64,000 bases of DNA from Bog-473 sp963782415 (lineage in GTDB: Bacteria; Actinomycetota; Acidimicrobiia; Acidimicrobiales; RAAP-2), in assembly GCA_963782415.1 (NCBI GenBank), contig CAWAJT010000008.1:248001-312000 (forward strand), read 5' to 3'. The stretch's first letter is position 1; every line of letters starts with the position of its first letter. The notes beneath the pieces were generated by a model that did no database searches, was not told the DNA's origin, and saw nothing but the letters and a program-made list of their open reading frames with translations. Below, piece by piece: positions 1-11,196 of this stretch. The position numbers and the translations under genes are program-made.

Positions 1-1145
1 TGAGGGCCGGCCGGTGTGCAGGTTGATCCCGGTGCCCGACCACTGCACGCGGGCCGCCACTTCGGGCTTGTCCTCGCTGCCGCCGGCCACCACCAGGGGC
101 ACGCCGTTGGCCAGCGCCTGTTGCACGCCGCCGTAGCCGCCGTTGGTGACCATGACGTCGACGTGGGGGAGCAGCACGTCGTGGGGGACGAAGCGTTCCA
201 GGCGCACGTTTGCCGGCAGGTCCCGCCGGAGGAGGTCGGGGTCCGGCCCACCCGTGGTGGCCACGACGAGCAGGTTGTCGTGTGCCAGGGCGCGGGTGGT
301 GCGCAACAGCAGGCGTCCCAGGTCGGCGTTGTCGAGCGTGCCCTGGGTGACGTGGACGACCGGGCGGCCACCGTCGAGCTCGCCCCACCAGGCAGGGCGC
401 TCGAAGGACTGCGACGGCGGGGCGAGGATGGGCCCGACGTAGCGCACGGCCCCGGCGAGGTCCGAGCGCGGGTACTCGAAGCCGGCCACGGTCGCCTGCA
501 GGTAGGTGTCGACGACTTTGGGCTGGAGATCGACGAAGTAGCCCGGGAAGCCGGCCGCGCCGGCCTCGGCCAGCCGGCGCCGGGCGAAGCGCTGGATGTC
601 GCGCAGCACGACGTGCTCGGTCGCCAGGTTCAAGGCGCCGTTGCGCAGTCGGCGCAGTGGTCCCGTTCCGGGCTGGAACGCCACGCCGAACGGCGCCGTG
701 TCCCGGCTGTTCGAGGCGTAGGGCATGACCCCGACGCAAGCCAGGCCGGGTCGATCCCGGCGTGGCCCGAGTGCCAGCGGCAGGGCGCCGAGGAACATGG
801 AGTCGACCACAATGCAGTCGACGGTGTCGTGCTCCAAGATGGCGCGCAGGTCCCTGCATTGGCCCGGCAGCGGGCCGATGAAGATACGACGCAGGTCGTC
901 TTTGACCCCGCGCACGCCGCGCTTGGACGAGACCTCGCGGTCGGGGTTGGCCACCATCAGGTCGTGGGCGTCGTCCTCGGCGGCAAAGGGCACGAAGCGG
1001 GCGCCGGTGGGCTCGACCCGCTCGCGATAGTGCTCGGTGGTGAAGAAGATCACGTCGTGCCCGTCGGCGATCAAGCGCCGGGCCACCGCCACGAGCGGCG
1101 CCGTGTGACCCAGTGCCGGCGTCGTGCACAGCACGAAGCGACGCG

Positions 1146-1149
<4 letters not shown>
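1..1149 (-). CDS. GT1/MGT-family glycosyltransferase, C-terminus cut by window edge
   Basis: This is a glycosyltransferase of the GT1 (UGT/MGT, GT-B fold) type, which moves a sugar from a nucleotide donor to a small acceptor. The frame is open for 383 codons and runs off the left edge. The start motif FVLCTTPALGHTAPL is the usual N-terminal acceptor-domain loop. Near the visible end come HVTQGTLDNADL, then RFVPHDVLLPHVDVMVTNGG with GGVQQALANGVP, which is the UGT donor-binding signature. Family members are about 390-430 residues, so roughly 20-40 residues are missing. The ATG overlaps the stop of the glucosidase gene by four bases (ATGA), so the two are probably co-translated. The acceptor cannot be told from sequence. 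Confidence 0.85.
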
Positions 1150-2756
<1,607 letters not shown>

Positions 2757-3208
2757 GGACTTCCCTTCGCTCGTGGCGGTCCGCGTCTGGCGGTGCCCGT
2801 GGTGATCGCACGGGAGCGTATCGACCCCCGCCCGAGCGGGTGCCTCACTGGCGCGCCTCGGCGGGCACGGCCGAGACGTTCACGGATCCCACTGTCGTGC
2901 CGCTGCCCGCCTCCCGCTGCGTGGTCGAGAACACGGTCGAGCGGGCGCGACCTTGCTCATGCAGCCCACCGTTCGCGCGTCGGCCATGGCGGCGTAGTCG
3001 GCCCCGGCCCCCGAGGCCGGGGGGGACGCCCGTCCACCTGACGGCGCGGCGCCGGTGCTCCATGCCTTCGGGGGCCATGTGTCGCCCCTCCTCGCCACGA
3101 GGTACGGCCTCTCCACGAGGTACGGCCACCAGGCCCCGCACCGGGCGGTGGCGTGCTGCGCTCTGGCGGCACGGATGCGCCGCGTTCGGGGCGAGACGGA
3201 TTCCGCCC
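2757..3208. other. Intergenic region between glucosidase and groES, no clear gene
   Basis: About 450 bases between the divergent glucosidase and groESL. It is very GC-rich and every frame is open for long distances, but I see no recognisable domain. A minus-strand frame with ATG at about 3116 has high GC at third positions but a Pro/Arg/Ala-rich product without a match I know, so I do not call it. The region includes the 18-base direct repeat at 3095-3127. Confidence 0.5.
3095..3127. repeat. Tandem 15-base direct repeat, period 18
   Basis: The 15-mer CCACGAGGTACGGCC occurs at 3095-3109 and again exactly at 3113-3127. Function unknown. It may be replication slippage in non-coding DNA. Confidence 0.85.
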
Positions 3209-3237
3209 TTGCCAGTCCCCGGCAGGCCCGCTATCGT
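3209..3237 (+). promoter_or_regulatory. Predicted sigma-A-type promoter of groESL
   Basis: TTGCCA at 3209-3214, a 17-base spacer and TATCGT at 3232-3237 fit a housekeeping -35/-10 pair. The -10 box runs into the CIRCE operator, so a bound HrcA dimer would cover the transcription start. Promoter function is inferred from spacing and position only. Confidence 0.6.
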
Positions 3238-3263
3238 TAGCACTCGCAACCCGAGAGTGCTAA
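3237..3263 (+). promoter_or_regulatory. CIRCE operator (HrcA site) upstream of groES
   Basis: TTAGCACTC at 3237-3245, nine bases, then GAGTGCTAA at 3255-3263 is a perfect match to the CIRCE inverted repeat. HrcA represses groE and dnaK operons through this element and is released under heat stress. It lies 27 bases before the groES ATG. The hrcA gene itself is not in this window. Confidence 0.95.
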
Positions 3264-3289
3264 CGAAGTGCCAAGGAGGCCCGTTCCAA

Positions 3290-3583
3290 ATGCCGAAGCT
3301 GCACCCCCTCGATGACCGGATCGTCGTTCGCCCCGGCGAGTCCGAGGAGACCACCGCCTCTGGCCTGGTCATTCCCGACACCGCCAAAGAGAAGCCCCAG
3401 CAAGGAGAAGTGATCGCCGTTGGTCCGGGCCGCCGCTCGGAGGACACGGGCGAGCTCATCCCCATGGACGTCGCCAAGGGCGACACCGTCGTCTACTCCA
3501 AGTACGGCGGCACCGAGATCACGGTGGAGGGCGAGGACCTGCTGATCCTTTCCAGCCGGGACGTCCTGGCAAAGCTGGCCTGA
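3290..3583 (+). CDS. groES: Co-chaperonin GroES (Hsp10)
   Basis: A 97-residue GroES, the full family length. Seven copies cap the GroEL cylinder and close the folding chamber in the cytoplasm. It reads MPKLHPLDDRIVVRP at the N-terminus and has the mobile-loop region (SEETTASGLVIPDTAKEK) and the core strand GDTVVYSKYGGTEI. The start is fixed by AAGGAGG at 3273-3279, ten bases before the ATG. Longer upstream extensions of the frame run through the operator and are not real. groEL follows after 116 bases and the pair is under CIRCE/HrcA control. Confidence 0.97.
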   Translation: MPKLHPLDDRIVVRPGESEETTASGLVIPDTAKEKPQQGEVIAVGPGRRSEDTGELIPMDVAKGDTVVYSKYGGTEITVEGEDLLILSSRDVLAKLA

Positions 3584-3610
3584 CCACCGGCCGCACGTCT
3601 TTGGCAGCCC

Positions 3611-3644
3611 GCCGCCCCGGTGCAATCCGGGCCGGTGCGGCGGC
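3611..3644 (+). promoter_or_regulatory. Intercistronic hairpin between groES and groEL
   Basis: GCCGCC at 3611-3616 pairs with GGCGGC at 3639-3644, with an inner CCGG/CCGG stem inside. There is no T-run. Such structures between groES and groEL can affect mRNA processing or stability. That role is inference. Confidence 0.4.
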
Positions 3645-3699
3645 CTCCCTGCAGTTCGTTCCCTGAGATACGAGAACTCGAGAGGAGTTCGACACAGTC

Positions 3700-5358
<1,659 letters not shown>

Positions 5359-5419
5359 CTCTGCTGCACAGTTTTGCGGCACGGCCGGCGGTACTCTTCG
5401 GTGCGTGTCGGGCATCGTG

Positions 5420-5439
5420 GCCGGGCCTTCGGGCCCGGC
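5420..5439 (+). terminator. Strong hairpin after groEL, terminator-like
   Basis: A perfect 8-bp stem (GCCGGGCC at 5420-5427 with GGCCCGGC at 5432-5439) closes on a TTCG tetraloop, about 60 bases after the groEL stop. There is no T-tract, as is common for high-GC actinobacterial terminators. Confidence 0.65.
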
Positions 5440-5712
5440 TGCGGCGCGTCGGGGAGCCGATCGGGTGAACGAGGTCGAAGTCTGTCCCCGTTGGGTTGCG
5501 AGCCGAGGTGTCGCCGCGCCGTGCTCGGTTGGTCTTCATCACAGGGCTCGTGCGCGATGAGCCGCCGCCGCCGGTGCTCCACCGCGGCCAGACGCTCAGA
5601 TTCGAGCTGCGCTCCTACGAGCTGGTGGGCGAGGGCATGCTGCAGTGGGTGCCCGATCGTGGGCCGTGGGGCGGCCGAGCCCACGCGCTCGGCCGCGGGG
5701 ACGGAAGTGGTC
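5440..5712. other. Gap after groEL; possible small unrecognised ORF
   Basis: No known gene. A plus-strand frame from TTG 5496 has coding-like third positions up to about 5700 (it includes QTLRFELRSYELVGEGMLQW). It then runs on to 5858 into the end of the opposing methyltransferase gene, where its codon use degrades. It could be a real small gene with a disturbed 3' end, or chance. I do not recognise the product. Confidence 0.3.
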
Positions 5713-6561
5713 CTAGTGCGCGAAGGCGTGCACGACGGCGCGATAGTTGGCGCTCGGTGCCGAGGGCTTCGGGGCGGGGATGCGGCCGATCCGTCGTGCC
5801 ATCCGCGTCCGGACGTCGTCGGGTGGCGGGTCCGAGGGAGGTGCCGGTGGTCCGATGATGGTGCTGACGCGGGCGAAGCCGGCGGCGTGACAGAGGTTGT
5901 GCAGGGCGTCGATGGTCGGCACGTACCAATTGCCGAAGTCGGTCCGCAGCGAGCTGCCGGCGTGGAACTGCATGAGGACCTCCCCCTCGTGCCCCTGCAG
6001 GTGCAGCGCCTCGGTCTCAATGACGGCCACGTCCTCGGTGACCGCGCGCACACGCTCCAGGCAGGTCAGCGGCTCGCGCATGTGGTAGAGCACGCCCAGG
6101 TAGAGGACCACGTCGAAGCGGCCGACCTCGTCGAGGTCGACGGTTTGGAAGTCGGCCACCAGGGGCTCGACCTTGGACCCGAGCGCCGCTTTGGCCAACT
6201 CGAACCCACGCCGGCCCGGGAGGTCGGGCTGCCAGAACTCCGTCTCGTCCCGGGACTGGTCGGGCAGCGTGCCGTTCTGGATGCACTCGGCCCAGTACGC
6301 CCCGCGGGCGGCAAAGTCGACACCCCACGCGTAGTGGTCGAGCGCCACCACGCGGGTGGCACCCGCCTTCTCGGCGAGGAACGAGTACTTGCCGTCCCAG
6401 GCGCCGATGTCGAGGACGGTGCGGCCGGCGACATCGGGGAGGATCCCGGTGCCGTCGTCCTGCGCGCTGTCGCCCTTGGTGACGACGCCGTTGCCCAGGT
6501 CGATGGTGTGGTACCAGTGCAGCGCGTCGGCCTGCGCCTGCAGATCCGCGGGTGAGGTCAT
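5713..6561 (-). CDS. SAM-dependent methyltransferase, DUF1698/CmoB-like
   Basis: About 282 residues. The SAM-binding motif TVLDIGAWDGKYSF is followed by ARVVALDHYAW-type and FDVVLYLGVLYHMREP motifs. The LGVLYH stretch and spacing resemble the CmoB/DUF1698 branch (tRNA wobble-uridine modification), but many actinobacterial relatives act on other substrates. ATG 6561 was chosen; an in-frame GTG lies at 6585. The gene is on its own between groEL and the divergent Nudix gene. Confidence 0.75.
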   Translation of the reverse strand: MTSPADLQAQADALHWYHTIDLGNGVVTKGDSAQDDGTGILPDVAGRTVLDIGAWDGKYSFLAEKAGATRVVALDHYAWGVDFAARGAYWAECIQNGTLPDQSRDETEFWQPDLPGRRGFELAKAALGSKVEPLVADFQTVDLDEVGRFDVVLYLGVLYHMREPLTCLERVRAVTEDVAVIETEALHLQGHEGEVLMQFHAGSSLRTDFGNWYVPTIDALHNLCHAAGFARVSTIIGPPAPPSDPPPDDVRTRMARRIGRIPAPKPSAPSANYRAVVHAFAH

Positions 6562-6648
6562 CGGTGCGAGAGCGTAGCGAGGCACCCGGGACGTCCTGGT
6601 GCGCCCTGCGCAGCAGCGGAAGAACGGGACGCCGGTAGCGTGCGGAGG

Positions 6649-7470
6649 ATGTCCCGACCGGTGCCCCCGCAGGTCATCCCGCGCCCGGCCACGTGGCGGC
6701 CGGGCGACCCGGCCCCTTGGGCGGACGCCCCGGCGTCACGACGGACCGGCATCGACCTCGAGCGGGTCCTCGGGGCACTCGGCGCGCTCGGGCAGCGTGG
6801 CCCCGTACCCGACGAACTCGGTGGAGACGCACTGCTGGGCGGGGCCACCATCGTCAACGAATCCGAGGTACCGGCTCTCGGCCACGTCAATGCCGGCGTC
6901 CTCGCCGCGCTCTTCGAGGAAGGTGGGGAGGCGCGCGTGATCCTCACCCGCCGCTCCTCGCGACTGCGCACCCACAAGGGCGAGGTCAGCTTCCCGGGAG
7001 GGCGCCTCAACGAGGGGGAGGACCCCGCGGCGGCGGCCCGCCGCGAGGCTCACGAGGAGGTCGATCTCGACCAGGCCCTGGTGACCATGGCGGGATGGCT
7101 CCATCCGGTGACGACCCTGGCCTCGCCCGCCCTCATCGTGCCGGTGGTCGCCACCCTTCCCGGGCGGCCGCAGCTCGTGGCCAGCCCGCTCGAGGTGGAG
7201 CGCGTCTTCGACGTGGCGCTCGCCGAGTTGGCGGACCCCGCCGTCTTCCACGAGGAGCGCTGGCAGGTGCCGGGCCGCGTCATCCCCGGCAGTCCCGACA
7301 ACTCGTTCGCGGTGCGCTTCTTCGAGGTCTCGGGCGAACTGATCTGGGGCGCCACCGCCCGCATGCTTTCGGAGCTGATCACCATCGTCGTGTCAGGGCG
7401 AAACGGACTGGAGCGCTCAGGCAGCGACGTCCTCCCTGGCGGTGACCCTTCCCTACGCGAACCGCACTGA
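6649..7470 (+). CDS. Nudix hydrolase, CoA-pyrophosphatase-like (NudL type)
   Basis: About 273 residues. The signature ILTRRSSRLRTHKGEVSFPGG directly before the Nudix box is typical of CoA diphosphatases, which cut CoA to 3'-phosphoadenosine phosphate and phosphopantetheine. The box (about residues 118-140) reads GRLNEGEDPAAAARREAHEE followed by VDL. The final Gly of the consensus GX5EX7REUXEEXGU is replaced by Asp. The metal-binding REXXEE core is intact. ATG 6649 is preferred over GTG 6640. The 3' end overlaps the opposing hydratase gene by 18 bases. Confidence 0.85.
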   Translation: MSRPVPPQVIPRPATWRPGDPAPWADAPASRRTGIDLERVLGALGALGQRGPVPDELGGDALLGGATIVNESEVPALGHVNAGVLAALFEEGGEARVILTRRSSRLRTHKGEVSFPGGRLNEGEDPAAAARREAHEEVDLDQALVTMAGWLHPVTTLASPALIVPVVATLPGRPQLVASPLEVERVFDVALAELADPAVFHEERWQVPGRVIPGSPDNSFAVRFFEVSGELIWGATARMLSELITIVVSGRNGLERSGSDVLPGGDPSLREPH

Positions 7471-8100
7471 CAATGCTCCGAGTGGCCCGAACGAGACGTC
7501 GAGCTCGTCGCCCGGCGCCACAGCGACCGGAGCCACAACGGATCCGGCGATGATCCGGTCACCCGGTTGCAGCGTCGCACCGTGAAGCCCCAGATACGAG
7601 TGCACAAACTGCGTGGTCACGGCCGGGTCCTCCACGAGCCGTCCCTCGGCGACGAGGTCGCCCGCCCTGGTCACCGTGGCGACCATCGACCACGGGTCGA
7701 CCCCCGGCACCTCTTCCCCGAAGATCACGCCGCGATGGCAGATGTTGCCAGCGAGCACGGGCTCAATGTCGTCGAAGGAGATTGCGAGGTCCACCAGTTC
7801 GAGGGCGGGTGCCAGCCCGTCAACCGCACCGTCGGCCCCGACGCGGACCGCCACCTCGACCTCCACCGCCGGCGCGCTCCATCCGGCCAGCGGCACTGTG
7901 GTCCCGTCGGGGATCACCCCGGTGTCAAGCAGGTACCCCACGACTGCCTCGCGCAGGCCGAAGTGCTGCTGAATGGCCGGCGTGTTGAAGCCGATCTTCC
8001 AGCCCACCGGGTCAGCGCCCGCCGCGATCGCCGCGTCGCGGTCGGCCAGCATGGTGCGCATGCCGCGGGAGACAGAAGCGACGGTGTCCGGGTCGGTCAT
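7453..8100 (-). CDS. 2-keto-4-pentenoate hydratase/fumarylacetoacetase-family enzyme
   Basis: About 215 residues and similar to the MhpD/FAH superfamily, which hydrates or decarboxylates 2-keto acids from aromatic-ring breakdown with a divalent metal. Visible family features are PVGWKIGFNTPAIQQ near the start, PAVEVEVAVRV in the metal-binding region, and the C-terminal LQPGDRIIAGSVV. At about 215 residues it is shorter than MhpD (about 260). ATG 8100 was taken because the longer frame upstream has no family match. It is a single gene, and the true substrate is unknown. Confidence 0.8.
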   Translation of the reverse strand: MTDPDTVASVSRGMRTMLADRDAAIAAGADPVGWKIGFNTPAIQQHFGLREAVVGYLLDTGVIPDGTTVPLAGWSAPAVEVEVAVRVGADGAVDGLAPALELVDLAISFDDIEPVLAGNICHRGVIFGEEVPGVDPWSMVATVTRAGDLVAEGRLVEDPAVTTQFVHSYLGLHGATLQPGDRIIAGSVVAPVAVAPGDELDVSFGPLGALSVRFA

Positions 8101-8414
8101 GTACCGAGTCTCGCACTGGCGCCGCCTGCATTGAGCGGGAGGGCTCGCGGTCATTACAGCGGGTTGGACCCCACGAATGGACTCTCCGCCCGCCAGTCAA
8201 CCAGTCCACCCGTCCGCCCACTCGTCCCCCGTTCGCCCCTCCCGCCCCTGACCCAGGCATCTCGATTGTGGGCTGGGAGGCAGCCTGGGGTGACACCGGC
8301 ACGGAGTAAGATGGAGGATCGTCGGCGTGTCGGCCCGGCGTTCGCAAGTGACGCAGACATGCCGGTGTGGTTCGTGAGCCGTACCGGCCCCACGAATGCC
8401 GGAGGGCGCGCACA
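8101..8414. other. Intergenic region upstream of guaB3
   Basis: A 314-base gap between divergent genes, with no gene seen. It holds GGAGGG at 8401-8406 as the guaB3 ribosome site, a possible -10 (TAAGAT, 8307-8312) without a convincing -35, and two copies of an 11-mer (CCCCACGAATG) at 8169-8179 and 8388-8398. The role of the repeat is unknown. Confidence 0.5.
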
Positions 8415-9578
8415 GTGGCTGAGATCGAGATCGGCATCTTCAAGTCGGGGCGACAAGCCTACGGCTTCGACGACATCGCAATCGTCCCGAGCAGGCGGAC
8501 CAGGGACCCCGAGGACGTCGATATCTCCTGGGAGATCGACGCCTATCGCTTCGAGCTCCCGGTCCTCGGGGCGGCCATGGACGGGGTCATGAGCCCTGCC
8601 ACCGCCATCGAGCTGGGCAAGCTCGGAGGTTTGGGTGTCTTGAACCTCGAGGGGCTGTGGACCCGGTACGAGGACCCGACGGCGCTGTTCGACGAAATCC
8701 GTGAGCTCGACGACGAGAAGGCGACGTCGCGCATGCAGCAGATGTACCAAGAGCCCATCATCCCGGAGCTGGTCACTGCCCGGATCAAGCAGATGAAAGA
8801 GGCCGGCATCACGACGGCCGCCTCGGTGACGCCCCAGCGGACCCAGTCGCTCGCCCAGGCCTGCCTGGCCGCCGAGCTGGACATTCTGGTCATCCAGGGG
8901 ACCGTGGTGTCGGCCGAGCACGTGTCCAAGACGTCAGAGCCCCTGAACCTCAAGCGGTTCATCCGCGAGTTCGACATCCCGGTGATCGTCGGCGGGTGCG
9001 CCTCCTACCAGGCCGGGCTCCACCTGATGCGCACCGGTGCGGTGGGCGTGCTGGTGGGTGTCGGGCCGGGCAATGCCTGCACGACCCGGGGTGTGCTCGG
9101 GCTCGGCGTCCCCCAGGCCACAGCCATCGCCGACGTCGCCGGCGCCCGCATGCGACACCTCGACGAGACGGGCGTCTACGTGCATGTCATCGCCGATGGC
9201 GGTATGTCCAAGGGCGGCGACATCGCCAAGGCCATCGCCTGCGGCGCCGATGCCGTCATGCTGGGATCCCCCTTCTCGTCGGCTGTCGAGGCGCCGGCCC
9301 GCGGCTTCCACTGGGGCATGGCCACCTTCCACCCGACCCTTCCCCGGGGCGCCCGGGTCCGCACGTCCGTCCGCGGGAGTCTGCGCGAGATCCTGCTCGG
9401 GCCCGCGCACGAGAACGACGGCCGCATGAACCTCTTCGGCGCACTCAAGACGGCGATGGCCACGTGCGGCTACGAGACGGTCAAGGAGTTCCAGAAGGCA
9501 GAGGTCATGGTCGCCCCGTCGCTGCAGACCGAGGGGAAGTTCTTCCAGCGCTCGCAGGGCGTGGGGATGGGTCACTGA
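8415..9578 (+). CDS. guaB3: GuaB3-type IMP dehydrogenase-family protein
   Basis: A 387-residue TIM-barrel protein of the GuaB3 subgroup, found in actinobacteria next to true IMP dehydrogenase. It lacks the CBS domains of GuaB2. It carries the catalytic loop VGPGNACTTRGVLG with Cys222 and the phosphate-binding stretch ADGGMSKGGDIAKAIACGADAVMLG. The start is GTG 8415 (MAEIEIGIFKSG), with GGAGGG eight bases upstream. The guaA gene follows after 19 bases, so a guanine-nucleotide operon is likely. GuaB3 activity is less well defined than that of GuaB2; some members act as GMP reductase. Confidence 0.93.
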   Translation: MAEIEIGIFKSGRQAYGFDDIAIVPSRRTRDPEDVDISWEIDAYRFELPVLGAAMDGVMSPATAIELGKLGGLGVLNLEGLWTRYEDPTALFDEIRELDDEKATSRMQQMYQEPIIPELVTARIKQMKEAGITTAASVTPQRTQSLAQACLAAELDILVIQGTVVSAEHVSKTSEPLNLKRFIREFDIPVIVGGCASYQAGLHLMRTGAVGVLVGVGPGNACTTRGVLGLGVPQATAIADVAGARMRHLDETGVYVHVIADGGMSKGGDIAKAIACGADAVMLGSPFSSAVEAPARGFHWGMATFHPTLPRGARVRTSVRGSLREILLGPAHENDGRMNLFGALKTAMATCGYETVKEFQKAEVMVAPSLQTEGKFFQRSQGVGMGH

Positions 9579-9597
9579 CCACCGTGAGCACCCGTCG

Positions 9598-11196
9598 GTG
9601 ACGACCGACACCATCCTCGTCGTCGACTTCGGCGCGCAGTACGCCCGCCTGATCGCCCGCCGGGTACGCGAGGCGCACGTCTATTCGGAGATCGTCCCGC
9701 CGACCATCTCCGTCGCCGAGATCAAGGCCCGCGCCCCCAAGGGCATCATTTTCAGCGGCGGACCCAAGTCGGTCTACGAGTCCCCGGCCCCGTCCATCGA
9801 CGCCGGCGTCTACGAGCTAGGCATCCCGATCCTCGGCCTCTGTTACGGCGCCCAGCTCATGGCGCTGCAGCTCGGTGGCACCGTGTCACGCACCGGCCAG
9901 GGTGAGTACGGCCGCACCGAGCTGACGCAGACCGGCGCCTCGCCGTTGTGCCCGGACTGGCCCGCGACATCGAGCGTGTGGATGAGCCACGGCGACGCCA
10001 TCACAGCCGTGCCGGACGGCTTCACGCCGAGCGCCACCAGCGCGGGCGCCCCGGTGGCGGCCATGCACGACTCCGAGCGCCGTCTCTTCGGCCTGCAGTT
10101 CCACCCTGAGGTCGTCCACACCGACCGCGGCAGCGAGATCTTCGACCACTTCGTCATCGACGTGTGCGGCTGCCTCCCGGGCTGGACCCACGTCTCCATC
10201 ATTGAGCAGCAGGTGGCGGCCGTCCGGGCCCAGGTGGGAAGCGACCGCGTGCTGTGCGCGTTGAGCGGTGGCGTGGACTCCGCCGTGGCGGCGGCCCTGG
10301 TGCACAAGGCGGTCGGCGACCAGCTCACCTGTGTCTTCGTCGATACGGGCCTGATGCGCGCCGGCGAGGCCGATCAGGTCGAGGACACGTTCCGGCGCCA
10401 GTTCAAGATGGACCTCGTCCACGTGAAGGCGGCTGACCGCTACTTCGCCGCACTGGCCGGCGTCACCGATCCCGAGCGCAAGCGCAAGGTCATCGGCGAG
10501 CTCTTCATCCGCATCTTCGAAGAGGTGGCGCGCGATCTCGGCGCCGGGACCGACGGGTCTGCGTCTGGGTCTGCACCGAGCGCCGAGGACGCGACCGGCA
10601 CAGGCGAGGGACCGCGCTTCTTGGTGCAGGGAACGCTCTATCCCGATGTCATTGAGTCGGGGAGTGACACCGCCGCCAACATCAAGTCGCACCACAACGT
10701 CGGCGGCCTGCCCGACGACCTCGCCTTCGACCTGGTCGAACCGCTGCGGCTCTTGTTCAAAGACGAGGTGCGCGCCGTCGGCGAGGAACTCGGCCTCCCG
10801 CACGAGATCGTCTGGCGCCAGCCCTTCCCGGGCCCAGGTCTCGGCGTGCGCATCATCGGCGAGGTGACGCCCGAGCGGGCCGAGATCCTGCGCAATGCCG
10901 ACGCGGTGGTCGTCGAGGAGATCCGTCGGGCCGGCCTCTACCGCGAGCTGTGGCAGAGCTTCGCCGTCATGCCGGCCGTGCGTACCGTCGGCGTGATGGG
11001 CGACGGACGCACCTACGCCTACCCCGTCGTGATCCGGGCCGTCACCAGTGACGACGCCATGACAGCCGATTGGGCTCGCCTGCCCTATGACCTGGTCGAG
11101 CGCATCGCCTCCCGCATCATCAACGAAGTGGAGGGCGTGAACCGGGTGGCACTCGACGTGACGTCGAAGCCGCCCGGGACCATTGAGTGGGAGTGA
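9598..11196 (+). CDS. guaA: GMP synthase (glutamine-hydrolysing)
   Basis: A 532-residue enzyme that converts XMP to GMP with ATP and glutamine. The N-terminal glutaminase domain has the nucleophile Cys82 in ILGLCYGAQL and His/Glu in LQFHPEVVHT. The ATP-pyrophosphatase P-loop reads ALSGGVDSAVAAALV, and the C-terminal dimerisation domain ends KPPGTIEWE, which is canonical. One unusual feature is a roughly 23-residue Ser/Ala/Gly/Thr-rich insertion (about 10546-10613) between EEVARDLGA and FLVQGTLYPDVIESG. The start is GTG 9598. The stop overlaps the pcrA start. Confidence 0.97.
   Translation: MTTDTILVVDFGAQYARLIARRVREAHVYSEIVPPTISVAEIKARAPKGIIFSGGPKSVYESPAPSIDAGVYELGIPILGLCYGAQLMALQLGGTVSRTGQGEYGRTELTQTGASPLCPDWPATSSVWMSHGDAITAVPDGFTPSATSAGAPVAAMHDSERRLFGLQFHPEVVHTDRGSEIFDHFVIDVCGCLPGWTHVSIIEQQVAAVRAQVGSDRVLCALSGGVDSAVAAALVHKAVGDQLTCVFVDTGLMRAGEADQVEDTFRRQFKMDLVHVKAADRYFAALAGVTDPERKRKVIGELFIRIFEEVARDLGAGTDGSASGSAPSAEDATGTGEGPRFLVQGTLYPDVIESGSDTAANIKSHHNVGGLPDDLAFDLVEPLRLLFKDEVRAVGEELGLPHEIVWRQPFPGPGLGVRIIGEVTPERAEILRNADAVVVEEIRRAGLYRELWQSFAVMPAVRTVGVMGDGRTYAYPVVIRAVTSDDAMTADWARLPYDLVERIASRIINEVEGVNRVALDVTSKPPGTIEWE

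Noticed and set aside
2840..3583. N-terminally extended groES
   Set aside because: The frame is open upstream through the promoter and CIRCE, but the family start MPKLHPLDDR has a good ribosome site at the right distance.
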